Source: Chelonoidis abingdonii
Taxonomy: Eukaryota; Chordata; Testudines; Testudinidae
Assembly (NCBI RefSeq): GCF_003597395.2
Contig: NC_133774.1
Coordinates: 39,782,976-39,846,975, forward strand
Direction: 5' to 3'
Length of the DNA stretch: 64,000 bases
This document shows positions 47,833 through 57,959 of the stretch, piece by piece. Within the stretch, counting starts at the first letter, position 1. Each line of letters begins with the position of its first letter. Position numbers and translations under genes: made by a program. The notes below the pieces were generated by a model. That model was not told the origin of the DNA and searched no databases. It saw nothing but the letters and a program-made list of their open reading frames with translations.

Positions 47833-49340
47833 TTTTCTTCTTCTTTGAGTAGTGTCCCTGTGAGTGTTTCACTTTAGGTGACTTTAGAGCAGTGCCCCTC
47901 TGAGGGCTGGGGAGACTTGGGTTTGTTTGAGACATTGAGGTAAGTATTGTGAGGCCTACTATGGCATTAGCCCTGGGGTTGTGTGTGTCTGCATAGTGCT
48001 TTGCAAATGTGCAGACGGAGGCCCAAGTGGCCACCTTACAGATCTTGAGTATTGGAATATTATTGAGGAATGTTACTGAGGTTGAAATGGACCTAGTAGA
48101 ATGTGCTTTAATATGCTCTGGTGGTTCTGTATTCCAGATTTGGTAGCACATTTGAATGCATGTGGAAATCCATTTGGATAATCTCTCTGTGAATATAGCC
48201 TCTCCTTTCAGTAGTAGAAATCAGGGCTGGCTCCGGGGGTTTTGCTGCTCCAAGCGATGGGGAAAAAAAAAAAGCCGCGACCGTGGTCGGCAGCAGTTCC
48301 ACAGTGCTGCTTTCTTCTTCGACAGCAATTCAGCGGCAGGTCCTTCCCTCCAAGAGGGACCCACCGCCAAATGCCGCTGAAGAGCCCAACATGCCGCCCC
48401 TTCCCCTTGGCTGCCCCCAGCACCTGCTTGCTGGTCTGGTGCCTGGAGCCAGCCCTGGTAGAGATGAAAAATCCAGGGGATTTCCTGAAAGGTTTGGGTT
48501 CTTTCAAGGTATAACATTAGTGCCCTTCTAACATCTAGGATGTGTAGAGTAGCTTCTGATGGAGTACCATGAAGCTTACGGTAGAATGCTGGTAGATGAA
48601 TAGATTGGTTCATGTGAAGTGCTCCGGTTACTTTCTGTAAGAATTTAGGGTGTAGACATAGCATGACCTTGTTCTTGAAGAATGTTGTGTATGGACGATC
48701 TGCCATGAGCACCCCTATCTTGCTCACCCTTCTGGCTGAGGTAAAGGTGACCAGGAAGGCTACTTTCATTGATAAATGGAGTAATGAGTGGATAACTAAT
48801 GGTTCAAAAGGTGGTCTGGTGAGGCATTTCAGTACCAGGTTGAAGTTCCATATTAGTGTAGGTTTTCCACACATCTGGGTAAACATTTATGAGAGCCGTC
48901 AGGAAGCATTTTGTAGTTGGATGTGCGAACGTCGAAGTTCCATCAATCTCTCATGAAATGCTGAAGTGTCCACAAGATGGACTCTGATCGAGCTCATTGT
49001 TAAGTCAGTGCTTTTCAACTCCAATAGGTGTTCTAAGATTAATGGTAATGTTGCTGAATCACTTGTCAAGTGTCTTCCTTGACACCAGGCAGAGAACCTC
49101 TTCCATTTTTGAAGGTAGGTATTTCTCATAGTCAGTTTCCTGCTGTTTAATAACATGTTTAACTTGTTCCTAGTAGGTTATTTCAACATGGTGGAACCAT
49201 TCAGGAGCCACGCCTGTACATGAAGTATCTCCAGGTTCAGGTGGAAAGTGTGACCATTGTGTTGAGACAACAAATCTGGTCAGCAAGGGAGAGCTTGTGG
49301 GGCACATATTGCCATGTGTAGCAGGCAAGGATATCATGCC
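47636..49340 (-). pseudogene. DIRS A tyrosine recombinase, broken
   Basis: This enzyme cuts and joins element circles to the target through a tyrosine. The N-terminal part has MRNTYLQKWKRFSAWC (near 49125) and a helix with LEHLLELKS. The first catalytic arginine region reads TSARRVSKIGVL (near 48750-48715). The second block has AHSTRSISTS (the H-x-x-R pair, about 48110-48080) and a KVATWASVCTFAKHYAD stretch with the likely nucleophile Tyr near 47985. Frames change and a hAT MITE is inserted at 48222-48457, so it cannot be expressed intact. All recognised catalytic residues are still visible. Confidence 0.8.
48222..48457. mobile_element. hAT MITE in the DIRS recombinase
   Basis: The ends are CAGGGCTGGCTCCGGG and the complement of TGCCTGGAGCCAGCCCTG. 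The flanking 8-mers GTAGAAAT (48214-48221) and GTAGAGAT (48458-48465) match at 7 of 8. The interior is GC-rich and non-coding. The tips match the element at 43989-44317. Confidence 0.85.
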
Positions 49341-50170
49341 TGTCATAAGCATAGAGGGAAGGGTAGCAATCTTTATGTATGCAGTAGCATAAAATCCCTC
49401 CTTGGCAACTGTACTGAATTGCCTTACCTGTAAGGGGTTATGTAGTTCAAATAACCTAGCTGGCACCTGACCAGAAGGACCAATGAGGAAAGAAGATTCA
49501 GATTTGAAAGTATTTGTTTGTTGTTCTCCTTTGTTGTTCCCTCTCCAGATGGAGGGAGAAGCCAAGCAGGTACATAATCTCCTGAAAAATATACCTGGAA
49601 TAATCTATCTAAAACCACAGAAATTGTCAGTAGGGCAAGAAAATGCGTTAGGTTATCTTTTGTTTTTGGCTTGTGTGAATTTTCCTATGCTACAGAGGTA
49701 GTTTTATTCCTGTTTTTGTAACTATGAAGCTGAGCCCAGAGGGGAATCCTCTGTGTTTTAAAATCTTTTTATTACCCTGTAAAGTTACCTTCCATCCTGA
49801 TTTTACAGGTGTGATTCTTTTACTTTTTTCTTCGTTATAAAGCGCTTCTTTTAAGAAGGAGATTGATTTCAGTGTCCTGAAGACAAAGGGTCAGGTCCGT
49901 GTTCACATTGCTAAGGAAATTGATTGATATATTATTCTCAAGCCTCCCCAGGAAATGGGGTGAAAGGATTTTGGGGGATAGGGATTCCAAGTGACCATTC
50001 CCTGAATATTTTGTGTAAATCACTTGGAGGTGGAGGAAGGACAAGGACAAGGAATCTGTGCCTTCGGGAAGTTTTAACCTAAGATCGTAGAATATAAGCT
50101 TAGCAGGTCTTTCATGCAGGTCCCCACATCTGTACCCCAGAGTTCAGAGTCAGGGGAGGGAACCCTGACA
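49341..50170 (+). mobile_element. Solo LTR in DIRS A, same family as 70-948
   Basis: It starts TGTCATAAGC and ends ACCCTGACA, like the LTR at 70-948, and shares with it TGACCAGAAGGACCAATGAGG-type, TTTTACTTTTTTCTT and CATGCAGGTCCCCAC-type phrases. The flanks ATGCC and GCCTT do not form a clean 5-bp duplication. DIRS sequence continues on both sides (a WPRKA stretch to its right and a recombinase upstream stretch to its left). Confidence 0.8.
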
Positions 50171-50820
50171 GCCTTTCTGGGCCATGTTGGGACTATAAGG
50201 ATAACGTTGGTGCTGTCTGCTCGTATCTTGTGTATCACACATGATATCACTGGAAACACATACATAAGTTGTGCCTCTCATTTGAGGAGGAAGGCATCCC
50301 CTAATGACAGTAGTCCCAGTCCTGTTCTTTAGCAGAACATCATTCATTTACGATTAAATGCCCCACCGTTTGAAGACTGAACTCGGGACCTCTCCATTCA
50401 TCTCCCATTTGTGATCCTGAGAGAAGTACCGGCTGAGCATGTCTGCTGTCGCATTCTGACAGCCTGGCAGGTAACACGCTGAGATGTTTACGTTGTGTTT
50501 TATGCACCAATTCCAAAGTCTCATGGCTTCTGTGCCTACAGAATGTGAGCGAGCTCCTCCATGCCTTTTGATGTAGAACATGCAGGCGATATTGTCCGTC
50601 ATAATTCGAATGGATTTGTTCTGTATAGGAGATGGGAAATATTTGCAGGCCTTGCAGACTACACATACCTCTAGCAAATTGATTTGCAGTTGAGTGTCTC
50701 CCGGAGACCATTTTCCCTGTATTGTGTGTTGACACATGTGTGCACCCCAGCCTATCAGTGAGGCATCTGTGGTGAATGCTGTTGTCGGAGGTTCCTGTTG
50801 GAAAGGAATACCCATACAGA
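50171..50820 (-). pseudogene. DIRS A RNase H and following segment
   Basis: Minus-strand frame 50815-50354 contains TTDASLIGWGAHM (first RNase H aspartate), INLLEVCVV (the glutamate motif) and RIMTDNIACMFYIKRHGG (the TDN motif), then a CYLPGCQNATADMLSR stretch typical of DIRS RNase H. Further left, 50265-50171 gives FPVISCVIHKIRA and IVPTWPRKA, a segment that follows RNase H in DIRS elements. The frame shifts between them, and the LTR cuts in just after WPRKA. Confidence 0.8.
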
Positions 50821-51145
50821 CATTTTGTGGTCTTATCCACCATTATAATAAGTTCAGGACATTTGGTGGAAATGTGAGCCATTTCTGTAGATTGTGTTTA
50901 CTTGGTATGTATACTATGCTTAACTAACCTGGTAGGCATTCCATATGTAGTCTTGCATGTCATACCACAAACATCATGGCCGCCATGTGTCCTTGTTATT
51001 GACAACTGACTTGTACCTCTGAGACGAGGTTAGTGAGGTTTTTTTAATCTGGTAAGGAGTAATGATGCCTTGACTTCTATGGAGTTGAGGTGTGCCCCGA
51101 TAAAGTCTAGTTTTTGGACTGGGTTTATGGTCGATTTCAATTCAT

Positions 51146-51720
51146 TTATTTGTAGACCCATTCCTGGAATAGTGTGATAGTGGACTGGACTGCATCAGTT
51201 GTGTCTCGTAGAGTTGGGTCTTTGATAAGGCAATCGTCCAGGTAGGGGAAAATCATTATTCCCTGTTTGCACAGACGTGCCACTACCATCGCTAGAGTTT
51301 TGGAGAAGACTCTTGGTACTGTGGATAGGCCAAATGGTAGCACTTTGTATTGGAAGTGTTCTTGACCTACCATGAATCGTAGAAATTTCCTGTGACCAGG
51401 ATGAATGGTGATATGGAAATAAGCATCTTGGAGGTAGAAGGCTTAAAAATAGGCCCCATGTTGCAGCGCTGGGAGTATCGTACGGAATATGACCATCTTG
51501 AACTTTTGGGATCTGATGAACTTGTTGAGCTTCCATAGATCGAGGATGGGTCTTCATCCCCAGATCTTCTGGGTCAGGAAGTAATGGGAATAGAATCCCT
51601 TCCCTCTGAATTGTAGTGGTACTTGTTCCATGGCACCTAGTTGTAGAAGATGATCAACTTCTTGTTGTAGTAGGTGCTAGTAGAAGGTCCCTGAAGAGGG
51701 ACAGGGAAGTGGGCAGGGTA
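51146..51720 (-). pseudogene. DIRS A reverse transcriptase remnant
   Basis: Minus-strand pieces give a SLFRDLLLAPT start near 51690, an LPFGLSTVPRVFSKTLA palm stretch (51350-51290) and the catalytic FPYLDDCLIK at about 51250-51220 with both aspartates kept. Frames shift at least twice between 51560 and 51380. The part upstream of 51732 was cut away by the hAT insertion and continues at 54534. Confidence 0.8.
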
Positions 51721-51732
51721 GGTGGGCAGGAG

Positions 51733-54533
51733 CAGGGCTGGTGCAACCATTTAGGTGAACTAGGTGGTTGCCTAGGGCGCCAAGATTTGGGGGCACCAAA
51801 AAGCGGTGCCCCCCCAAATTTTTTTAAATGGTTGCAGCCGCTGCTGCTGGAGAGGTAGTCTGAGCTGCCAGCAGCAGCAGCTGCCTGAAGCTGGCAGCCC
51901 AGGGTGCCCCCGGGGTCCAAGGGCGCGCCCGCGGCAGCCCGGCAGCTCAGGGCGCCCCGGGTCCCAGGGGCGCACCCGCCGGCAGCCCCGGCACCCAGGG
52001 CGCGCCCCCGGGTCAGGGCGCTGCCGCGGCAGCCCGCGCAGCCCAGGGCGCCCGGTCAGCGCGCGCGCCTGCGCGGCACCAGGTTTGGCTGCCCGGCGGT
52101 TGACCACGGGACATCCCTGAGCTGCACGGCAAAGACCCTCAGAATCCTCCTCCTCCCAGAGCAGGGCCTCCAGCCTCTGCATTTTTCTGGTTGGCGCGGG
52201 TGGGGCGCGCGCCGGCGGCTGGGTAGAGCCTGCACAGCTCTGCTTAGGGCTGTGGCAGGCCCTGCGACATCGGCGCAACACCAGGGCTTCGCTTCTGGAG
52301 GAAAGCAGCCAGCTGCCCCTGGCTTAGCCTCCACGTCAGCCCAGGAGGGGCATGGAGAGAAAAGAGCCTCAGCGGTGGGTCTGGTGGAGTGCGAGAAGAA
52401 AGAGACCCGCGCTCATGCATTGGGCGAAGACGTAAGCAAGTGCCTCCTACCACAGCAGGCGCTAGCCTCAGGTGCCTGTGCTCCTGCTCCCTTGTGGCTG
52501 GATGGCTAGAGAGAACAGCAACCTGCAAGCTGGCTGCCCCCATGCTGCCCCAGGCACCCCCGACCCCATCCCCCCACAGCCCGACCCCAGCTCCGACTCC
52601 AGCCCTCTGAGCTGGACACCCCCTGACCCTTCTTCCACACTCCTGAGCCCAGCACCTGTAGCTGGGCACCCCTGAACCCAACAGCCCAGCTCCTCACCCG
52701 GCGGCAACAACAGCACCACCCCCAGCAACGACAGCCCATTGGTACCACCATCACAATCAGCCCACAACTGTCCATTATGTATGCAAATGTATCATACCCA
52801 TTACAGCTTTTAATGTTTTTAAAATAATGTATTAGTTATTTCAAATTATACAATTAATTTTTGAATGTATTTCACTAGTTATTTTTTACATTCCTAATAC
52901 ATGTTTACTATAGTATGCAAATGTTTTATGGAACGTGCCCCGATTTTCGCTTTGCCCAAGGCCCCCTGAGTCCTCTGGGCGCCCTGTCTGAGTTTTAAGC
53001 CCTGCTGCTGTGTTTTGCCTGCAACAGGCAGCCTAAGCGCTTGAGTGACCCACGCAGCCCTGAAGAGTGCCTGGGGAATCGTGCAGAAGGAGTGTGATAT
53101 TGTTTGATTCGCTGCTCATGGAGGCGTGCCTCCACTGGCTGCAGACAGCAGTCTCAGCAGGACTCTTAGGCCCAGCACCTTGCTCAGTTTGTAAGATTTG
53201 AGTGCACCCATCACCAGCCCGTGGCACCCCCGTACCCTCACCAGTGCCCAGAAAGCAGTCAAAAAGTTGATGGACTGGTTAGGTTAGTTGTCATGCTGTT
53301 TGGGCCAGTGTAGAGACCACTGAATGCATAGTATCCTCTATGATGTTCTGTCCGAACAAAATTGGCATGTTATGAGGTATGCCTGTGAGGACAGGTGTCT
53401 GTTTATGTATCCAGCATCATGTCTTAGGTCTTCTGGGGGAGTGCTTTGCCATCCTGCTTTCATTGGTGACATCTATGTGCTCTGTGACATTATGAAGACA
53501 ATACTCTGACAGGATCATCTGGCAATACATATAGTTTGATGCCAAAGCGTTACAAAGCCATTCTAGTTTCAAGTTCTTGTTTCTCTTGTTTCGGTGATAT
53601 GAAATTGTGAGATCAACATAACTACAAACAACTTCAGGCAAAAGAATTGATATAGTGACTGCCATTACACTTTGGAGAAACACAGAATTTCTGTGGGCCC
53701 AGAAGTGACGCAGCTTTGAGAAACATTGTAGATCAGGTGAACTTGCGCGAGGAGTTGATGTACCGCACTTTTGAACCAGATCCAATCCGTATTAGAAAGA
53801 AGAGGAAGCAGTTCAAATATGAAGCTGATGACGAACTATTTAGATCCGAAAGCAAATTCAAAGTGAACCTTTTACTTTGCAGTCTTGACACAGCAATCAC
53901 ATTCGGCTGAAGAAAAGTTCACATTGCGCACTCCCACAAAATTAGTTCAGTTTTGCTTCATATATGATGCTTTACCAGTTCGCAAAATAAAACACTAAAG
54001 CAAATTATGGAACATTGCTTGAATCTGGAGAAACAGCTTTGCCATTGGTGAAATCCAAAGATACTTAATGCCTGTCTGACTTCGTGCTGACTTGCACGCT
54101 ACTTGCAGACAGTCCAAAGGAGTCATCACCCCGCAAGATGTATTGAACTTCATATGGGAAAATAAGCTGACAGATAGTGTCCCTAACACAGTTATTGCTC
54201 TTCACATCCTCTTGACTCTCCAGTTTCTGTGGCCACTGGTGAACGAAGCTTCTCGAAGCTCAAGCTGATAAAAACATATATGCGAACATCAATGTTGCAA
54301 CAAAGACTTGTTGGGCTATCTAACTTGTCAATAGAACATGACATTACTCACAGCATTGACTTGAAGGAACTTGTTTCTAAATTTGCTAAACTTAAAGTGC
54401 GGAAACATAAATTCTAAATCATAACATGTTACTCTGTGACTATTTATTGTGTATAATGTATGTGATTTGGGGGGCGGGGGGGCGCAAGATGGAAGTTTCG
54501 CCTAGGGCGCAAAATATCCTTGCACCGGCCCTG
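51733..54533 (+). mobile_element. hAT transposon, 2.8 kb, TSD GGC(A/G)GGAG
   Basis: The left end is CAGGGCTGGTGCAACC and the right end is the complement of CAGGGCCGGTGCAAGG, followed inward by matching CCTAGGGCGC phrases. Flanking 8-mers GGCAGGAG (51725-51732) and GGCGGGAG (54534-54541) match at 7 of 8. The left third is an unusually GC-rich, CpG-rich block (about 51830-52770), and a decayed transposase lies in the right third. It splits the gag end from the RT of DIRS A. Confidence 0.88.
53320..54417 (+). pseudogene. hAT transposase remnant with C-terminal dimerisation domain
   Basis: The final open piece (54229-54417) reads as a hAT C-terminal dimerisation domain: ATGERSFSKLKLIKTYMR, then QQRLVGLSNLSIE, the classic hATC signature, ending at a TAA 116 bp before the terminus. 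Upstream are shorter frames, such as 53716-53910 with FEPDPIRIRKKRKQF. No complete zinc finger or catalytic core remains, so it is inactive. hAT transposases cut the element out and paste it at 8-bp staggered sites. Confidence 0.75.
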
Positions 54534-54599
54534 GGCGGGAGGTAAAGGGGATAGCGTATCCCCACTTGATAACATCAGACCAATGGGTGTTGGAAGTTA

Positions 54600-55690
54600 C
54601 GTGGCCTAGATGCGGTAAAAGGGCCAGAGTAGCTGGCCAAAAATTGGGGAGGGGTTGGGCGTGAGTGCTGTTTCATGAGGGAGGTCATTCAGACCCTTGA
54701 CCAACTTTTCAAAATTGTGTTTTTGGAGGTCCTGACTGAGAAGTTGGCGCATGAGATTGAAGTGTTTGCCAGCGTTGTGATGGTTGATGCTGGCATTGGT
54801 TATCATATTGTCGCTGTTGTTGCCTGTTGTTTGAGGAGTCTCTAGGTCTCTGATATGGTTGGTATCTCCTTCTCTTTGCAGGGGCAGGTGTAAATCCCTA
54901 AAGTGTGGAGTGTGGCCCAAAAGTCTTTCACTGAATGAAGCACCTCATCTGTCTTCTGATTGAAGAGTTGTTCCCGGTCAAAAGGTAAGTCCTCTACTTT
55001 TGTCTGGAGTTCTTTTGGTATCCCTGAGGCATGGCACATTACTATGGCTGTGGCAGTCATTCTAGCTGTCATGTCTGCTGTGTCCAATGCTGCCTGAAGG
55101 GTTGTTTTGGATATGAGCTGGCCCTCACTGACAATGGCCTGGAATTGTGTCTGTTTTTCCTTTGGGAGCTCAGATGTGAACTGGGAAAGTTTCCCATAGT
55201 TATCATAGTCGTATTTGGCCAGTAGTGCTGAATAATTGGCCACTCAAAACTGAAGGATGCCAGAGGAATATACTTTGCGTCCGAACAAGTCAAGTCTTTC
55301 GTGTTCTTTGTCATGGGGTGTAACCCTGAATTGTGATTGTTTGTTATGATGATTTACTGCCTTGACAACTAGAGAGTTGGCAGGCAGGTGCGCAAATAGA
55401 AATAGTGTTCTCCCTGGGACAGCACATAATATTTTCTATCCGTTCTTTTTCAGGTGGGCAGAATAGAAGCAGGTGTTTGCCAGACTGTCTTCATAGGATC
55501 CAAGAGGGCCTGGTTGATGGGAAGGGCAATCGTGGAATAGATGCAGGTTGCGATATTTGTACCAGCCTGTGCTGGTTTGTCTTTACTTCCTCTAGTGGGA
55601 TGTCTTAACTTTGTGCAACTCTCTTGAACAGCTCTTGAAACTGCTTAAAGTCATCCACCAAGGTTGGTGGTGGGGGCATAAATTGCCTAA
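54600..55690 (-). pseudogene. DIRS A Gag-like ORF, broken
   Basis: Minus-strand frames 55243-54842 and 54920-54606 continue a Gag-like protein. It has ANYSALLAKYDYDNYGKL, ELPKEKQTQFQAIVSEG, TTLQAALDTADMTARM and DLPFDREQLFNQKTDEVLH. This is the usual helical repeat region of DIRS gag proteins, thought to package element RNA. An FGRKVYSSGILQF-like stretch lies upstream near 55285. The frame shifts at about 54880-54920. Confidence 0.75.
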
Positions 55691-55699
55691 TCTGGGGAG

Positions 55700-55878
55700 A
55701 AAAAACAGTTACCTACCTTTCATAACTCACACCACAGTATATCAGGCACTGCCAACCCATGCCCTCTCAGTTCCTTCTTGCTGACAACTCTGACAGAGGG
55801 GCAGGAGGGCAGGTAATGGAATGGACATGAGCAACACATCTCAAAGAGCAAGTTATGAAAGGCAGGTAACCGTTTTTT
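55700..55878 (-). repeat. Terminal hairpin of DIRS B
   Basis: Arms at 55700-55727 and 55851-55878 are 28-bp inverted copies with two mismatches, AAAAAACAGTTACCTACC against the complement of GGCAGGTAACCGTTTTTT, followed by TTTCATAACT in both. The spacer is 123 bp. The position, right after the recombinase, matches the hairpin of copy A. Confidence 0.75.
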
Positions 55879-55949
55879 CTTAGAGTGCTTGCTTATGTCA
55901 ATTCAATTTTAGGTGACTCGCAAGCAGTATCAATGGAGTTGGGCTCGGA

Positions 55950-56931
55950 GTTCACCATCATGCAGCTTATAGTATAGCTCTGCCAAAGCCAGTGTTGTCT
56001 CACACCTGCTGAGTCCGTGGGTAGCGCGACGTGAACATATGGACGGACGACCAGGTGGCGGCCTGACAGATCTCTTGGATTAGCACTTGCGCTAGGAAGA
56101 CTGCCGAAGATGTCTGCGCCCTACTGGAATGAGCCATCACAGTCGCTGATGCACTTTTGCCAGCTTGTAGCAGTGGCGGAAGCACGCTGTGATCCAAGGT
56201 GAAATTTTCTGGGCTAACACCAGGCAGCCCTTCATCCTGTCAGTGGTAGCAACAAACAACTGTGTTAACTTACAGAATGGCCACACCCTATCAATGTAGA
56301 AAGCCAGTATATGCAACCTGCACTCCTCATCTGATGCGTGAGAAAGGACCAGTAAGGAAATGGCCTGGCCCACGTGAAACAACGTTAGGCAGAAAAGCCG
56401 GATGCTGGCGCAGCTGGAACATATCCTTGTAGAAAACCGTATAGGGCGGCTCCAATGTGAGTGCCCTGATCTCGGACACTCACCGTGCCGATGTCATAGC
56501 AGCCAAAAAGGACACCTTCAGGAAAAGAGCAGGAGGGAGCAGGAAGATAGGGGCTCAAAGAGAGTGCCCACGAGCTTTGACAGCACCAGATTCAGGTCCC
56601 ATGGAGGGGACTGGGTCTTGGATGTGCGGGTAAAGACACTCTAGACCTTTCAGGAACTGAACCATCATGGGATGGGCGAAGACCAACCTGCCCTGAAGCA
56701 GAGGGTGGAACGCAGAGATGGCCACTAGGTGCACCTTTACCAAAAACAGTGACAGTCCTGGAGCTTTAGGTGCAGTAAATAGTCCAGGATGTCCTGCAAT
56801 GAGGCCTTCTCAGGATGAACACGCTTGTTCAAGGCCCAACATGCAAAGCGATTCCACTTGGCCGCATAGGTAGCCCTGGTGGAAGGCTTTCTGCTGCCAG
56901 GACAGGTTGGACCACCGTGAAGCACTCCCAC
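55950..56931 (-). pseudogene. DIRS B tyrosine recombinase, broken
   Basis: Pieces read in order: RATYAAKWNRFACWAL and LQDILDYLLHLK (56870-56760), the first arginine region TSAR followed by VSEIRALTLEPPYTVF (near 56495-56440) with an in-frame stop in the motif, DRMKGCLVLAQKISPW (near 56240), RHCYKLA, then MAHSSRAQTSS (the H-x-x-R pair, near 56140) and ATWSSVHMFTSRY with the likely nucleophile Tyr near 56015. Several frameshifts separate these. The role is the same as in copy A. Confidence 0.8.
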
Positions 56932-57079
56932 TTATCCGTGCTCAGTCACGGAGCAGCCACGCGGTCAGGTGCAGTGACACCAGGTTCGGGTGCAGCAGAT
57001 TGCCATGGTTCTGGAATAATAGGTCCGGATGAAGAGGTAACTGCAGTGGGTCAGCCACTGACAGACTCTGCAGCACACC

Positions 57080-57850
57080 AGAGCAATAAGACTGATCCAC
57101 GCTTTGCCTTGCTTCACCTTTAGCAGGACTCTGTGGATAAACAGCACTGATGGAAAGGCATACATCAGTGCTCCTGACCATGGGATCAGGAAGGAGTCCG
57201 ACAGGGAACCCTTGTCCCCATCATATAGGGAGTAGAACACATGGCACTTCCCAAGTGGACCTGTTTGTGTCCAGACAGAACAGGGAGTCCCCCACCACCA
57301 GAAGATCAGGTTAACCACCTCTGGATGGAGGAACCACTCGTGGCGAGACGAGAAGGTCCTGCTGAGGCCATCTGCCAGGACGTTCCTGGTTCAAGGTAAG
57401 AGAGTGGCCACCAGGTGGATGGCGTTCTGCATGCAAAGGTCCTAGAGGCTGAGCGCCTCCTGACACAGGACCGAGGACCTGGCACCGCCCTGCCTGTTGA
57501 TGTAATACGTCGCAGCCGTGTTGTCTGTGAGGTCCTGCACCACCTTTCCTTTTAGGTTGGGCAAAAATGCCTGACAGGCTAGGCACACTGTCTTGAGCTC
57601 CCTGATGTTGATATAAAGAGCTAAGTCATGCTGCATCCAGTGACCTTGGGTGCTGAGCTCACCTAGGTGGGCTCCCCAGCCCCGATCCGACACGTCCAAG
57701 ACCAGGATGAGCAACAGTGATGGAGACACAAAGGGAACCCCTTGCAGCATTGACTTGGGGTCTAGCCACCAGTTCAAGGACAAGAGGACACAGTCCGGCA
57801 CCATGACCACTTGGTCCAGGGGGTGCCTGCTGAGAATGTAAACCATTGCT
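57080..57850 (-). pseudogene. DIRS B RNase H and following segment
   Basis: Frame 57846-57442 includes LVLDVSDRGWGAHLGEL (first Asp region), INIRELKTVCLA (the glutamate motif) and VVQDLTDNTAATYYINRQGG (the TDN motif). After a frameshift comes ADGLSRTFSSRHEWFLHPEV (near 57370-57310), and further left GALMYAFPSVLFIHRVLLKV. This is the same RNase H to post-RNase H order as in copy A. Confidence 0.78.
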
Positions 57851-57959
57851 AGCCATGTTTACAGAGATTGCAGACAAAGCCAGGTGTGCCTATGTACGTG
57901 CATGCTGCCATGTGGCTCATCAGCTGCAGGCAAGCGTGGGCCATGGTGATCGGATGTCT

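Larger units (their letters stand above)
47514..55690 (-). mobile_element. DIRS-type retrotransposon A, broken by three insertions
   Basis: This is a tyrosine-recombinase (DIRS-like) retrotransposon read right to left: gag (about 55690-54600), RT (51720-51150), RNase H (50820-50340), a post-RNase H segment, recombinase (49340-47640) and a terminal hairpin (47514-47832). It is interrupted by a hAT at 51733-54533, a solo LTR at 49341-50170 and a hAT MITE at 48222-48457. Removing them leaves about 4.3 kb. DIRS elements integrate by recombinase rather than integrase and lack LTRs; I see no flanking duplication. Its 5' end abuts the 3' end of copy B. Confidence 0.8.

Noticed and set aside
51904..52509. 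201-codon proline/alanine/arginine-rich frame
   Set aside because: Product of the GC-rich block in a hAT element; overlapping frames on both strands are equally open.
53320..54417. Host zinc-finger/hAT-derived gene
   Set aside because: Lies within an element with its own terminal repeats and duplication, and is broken in several places.
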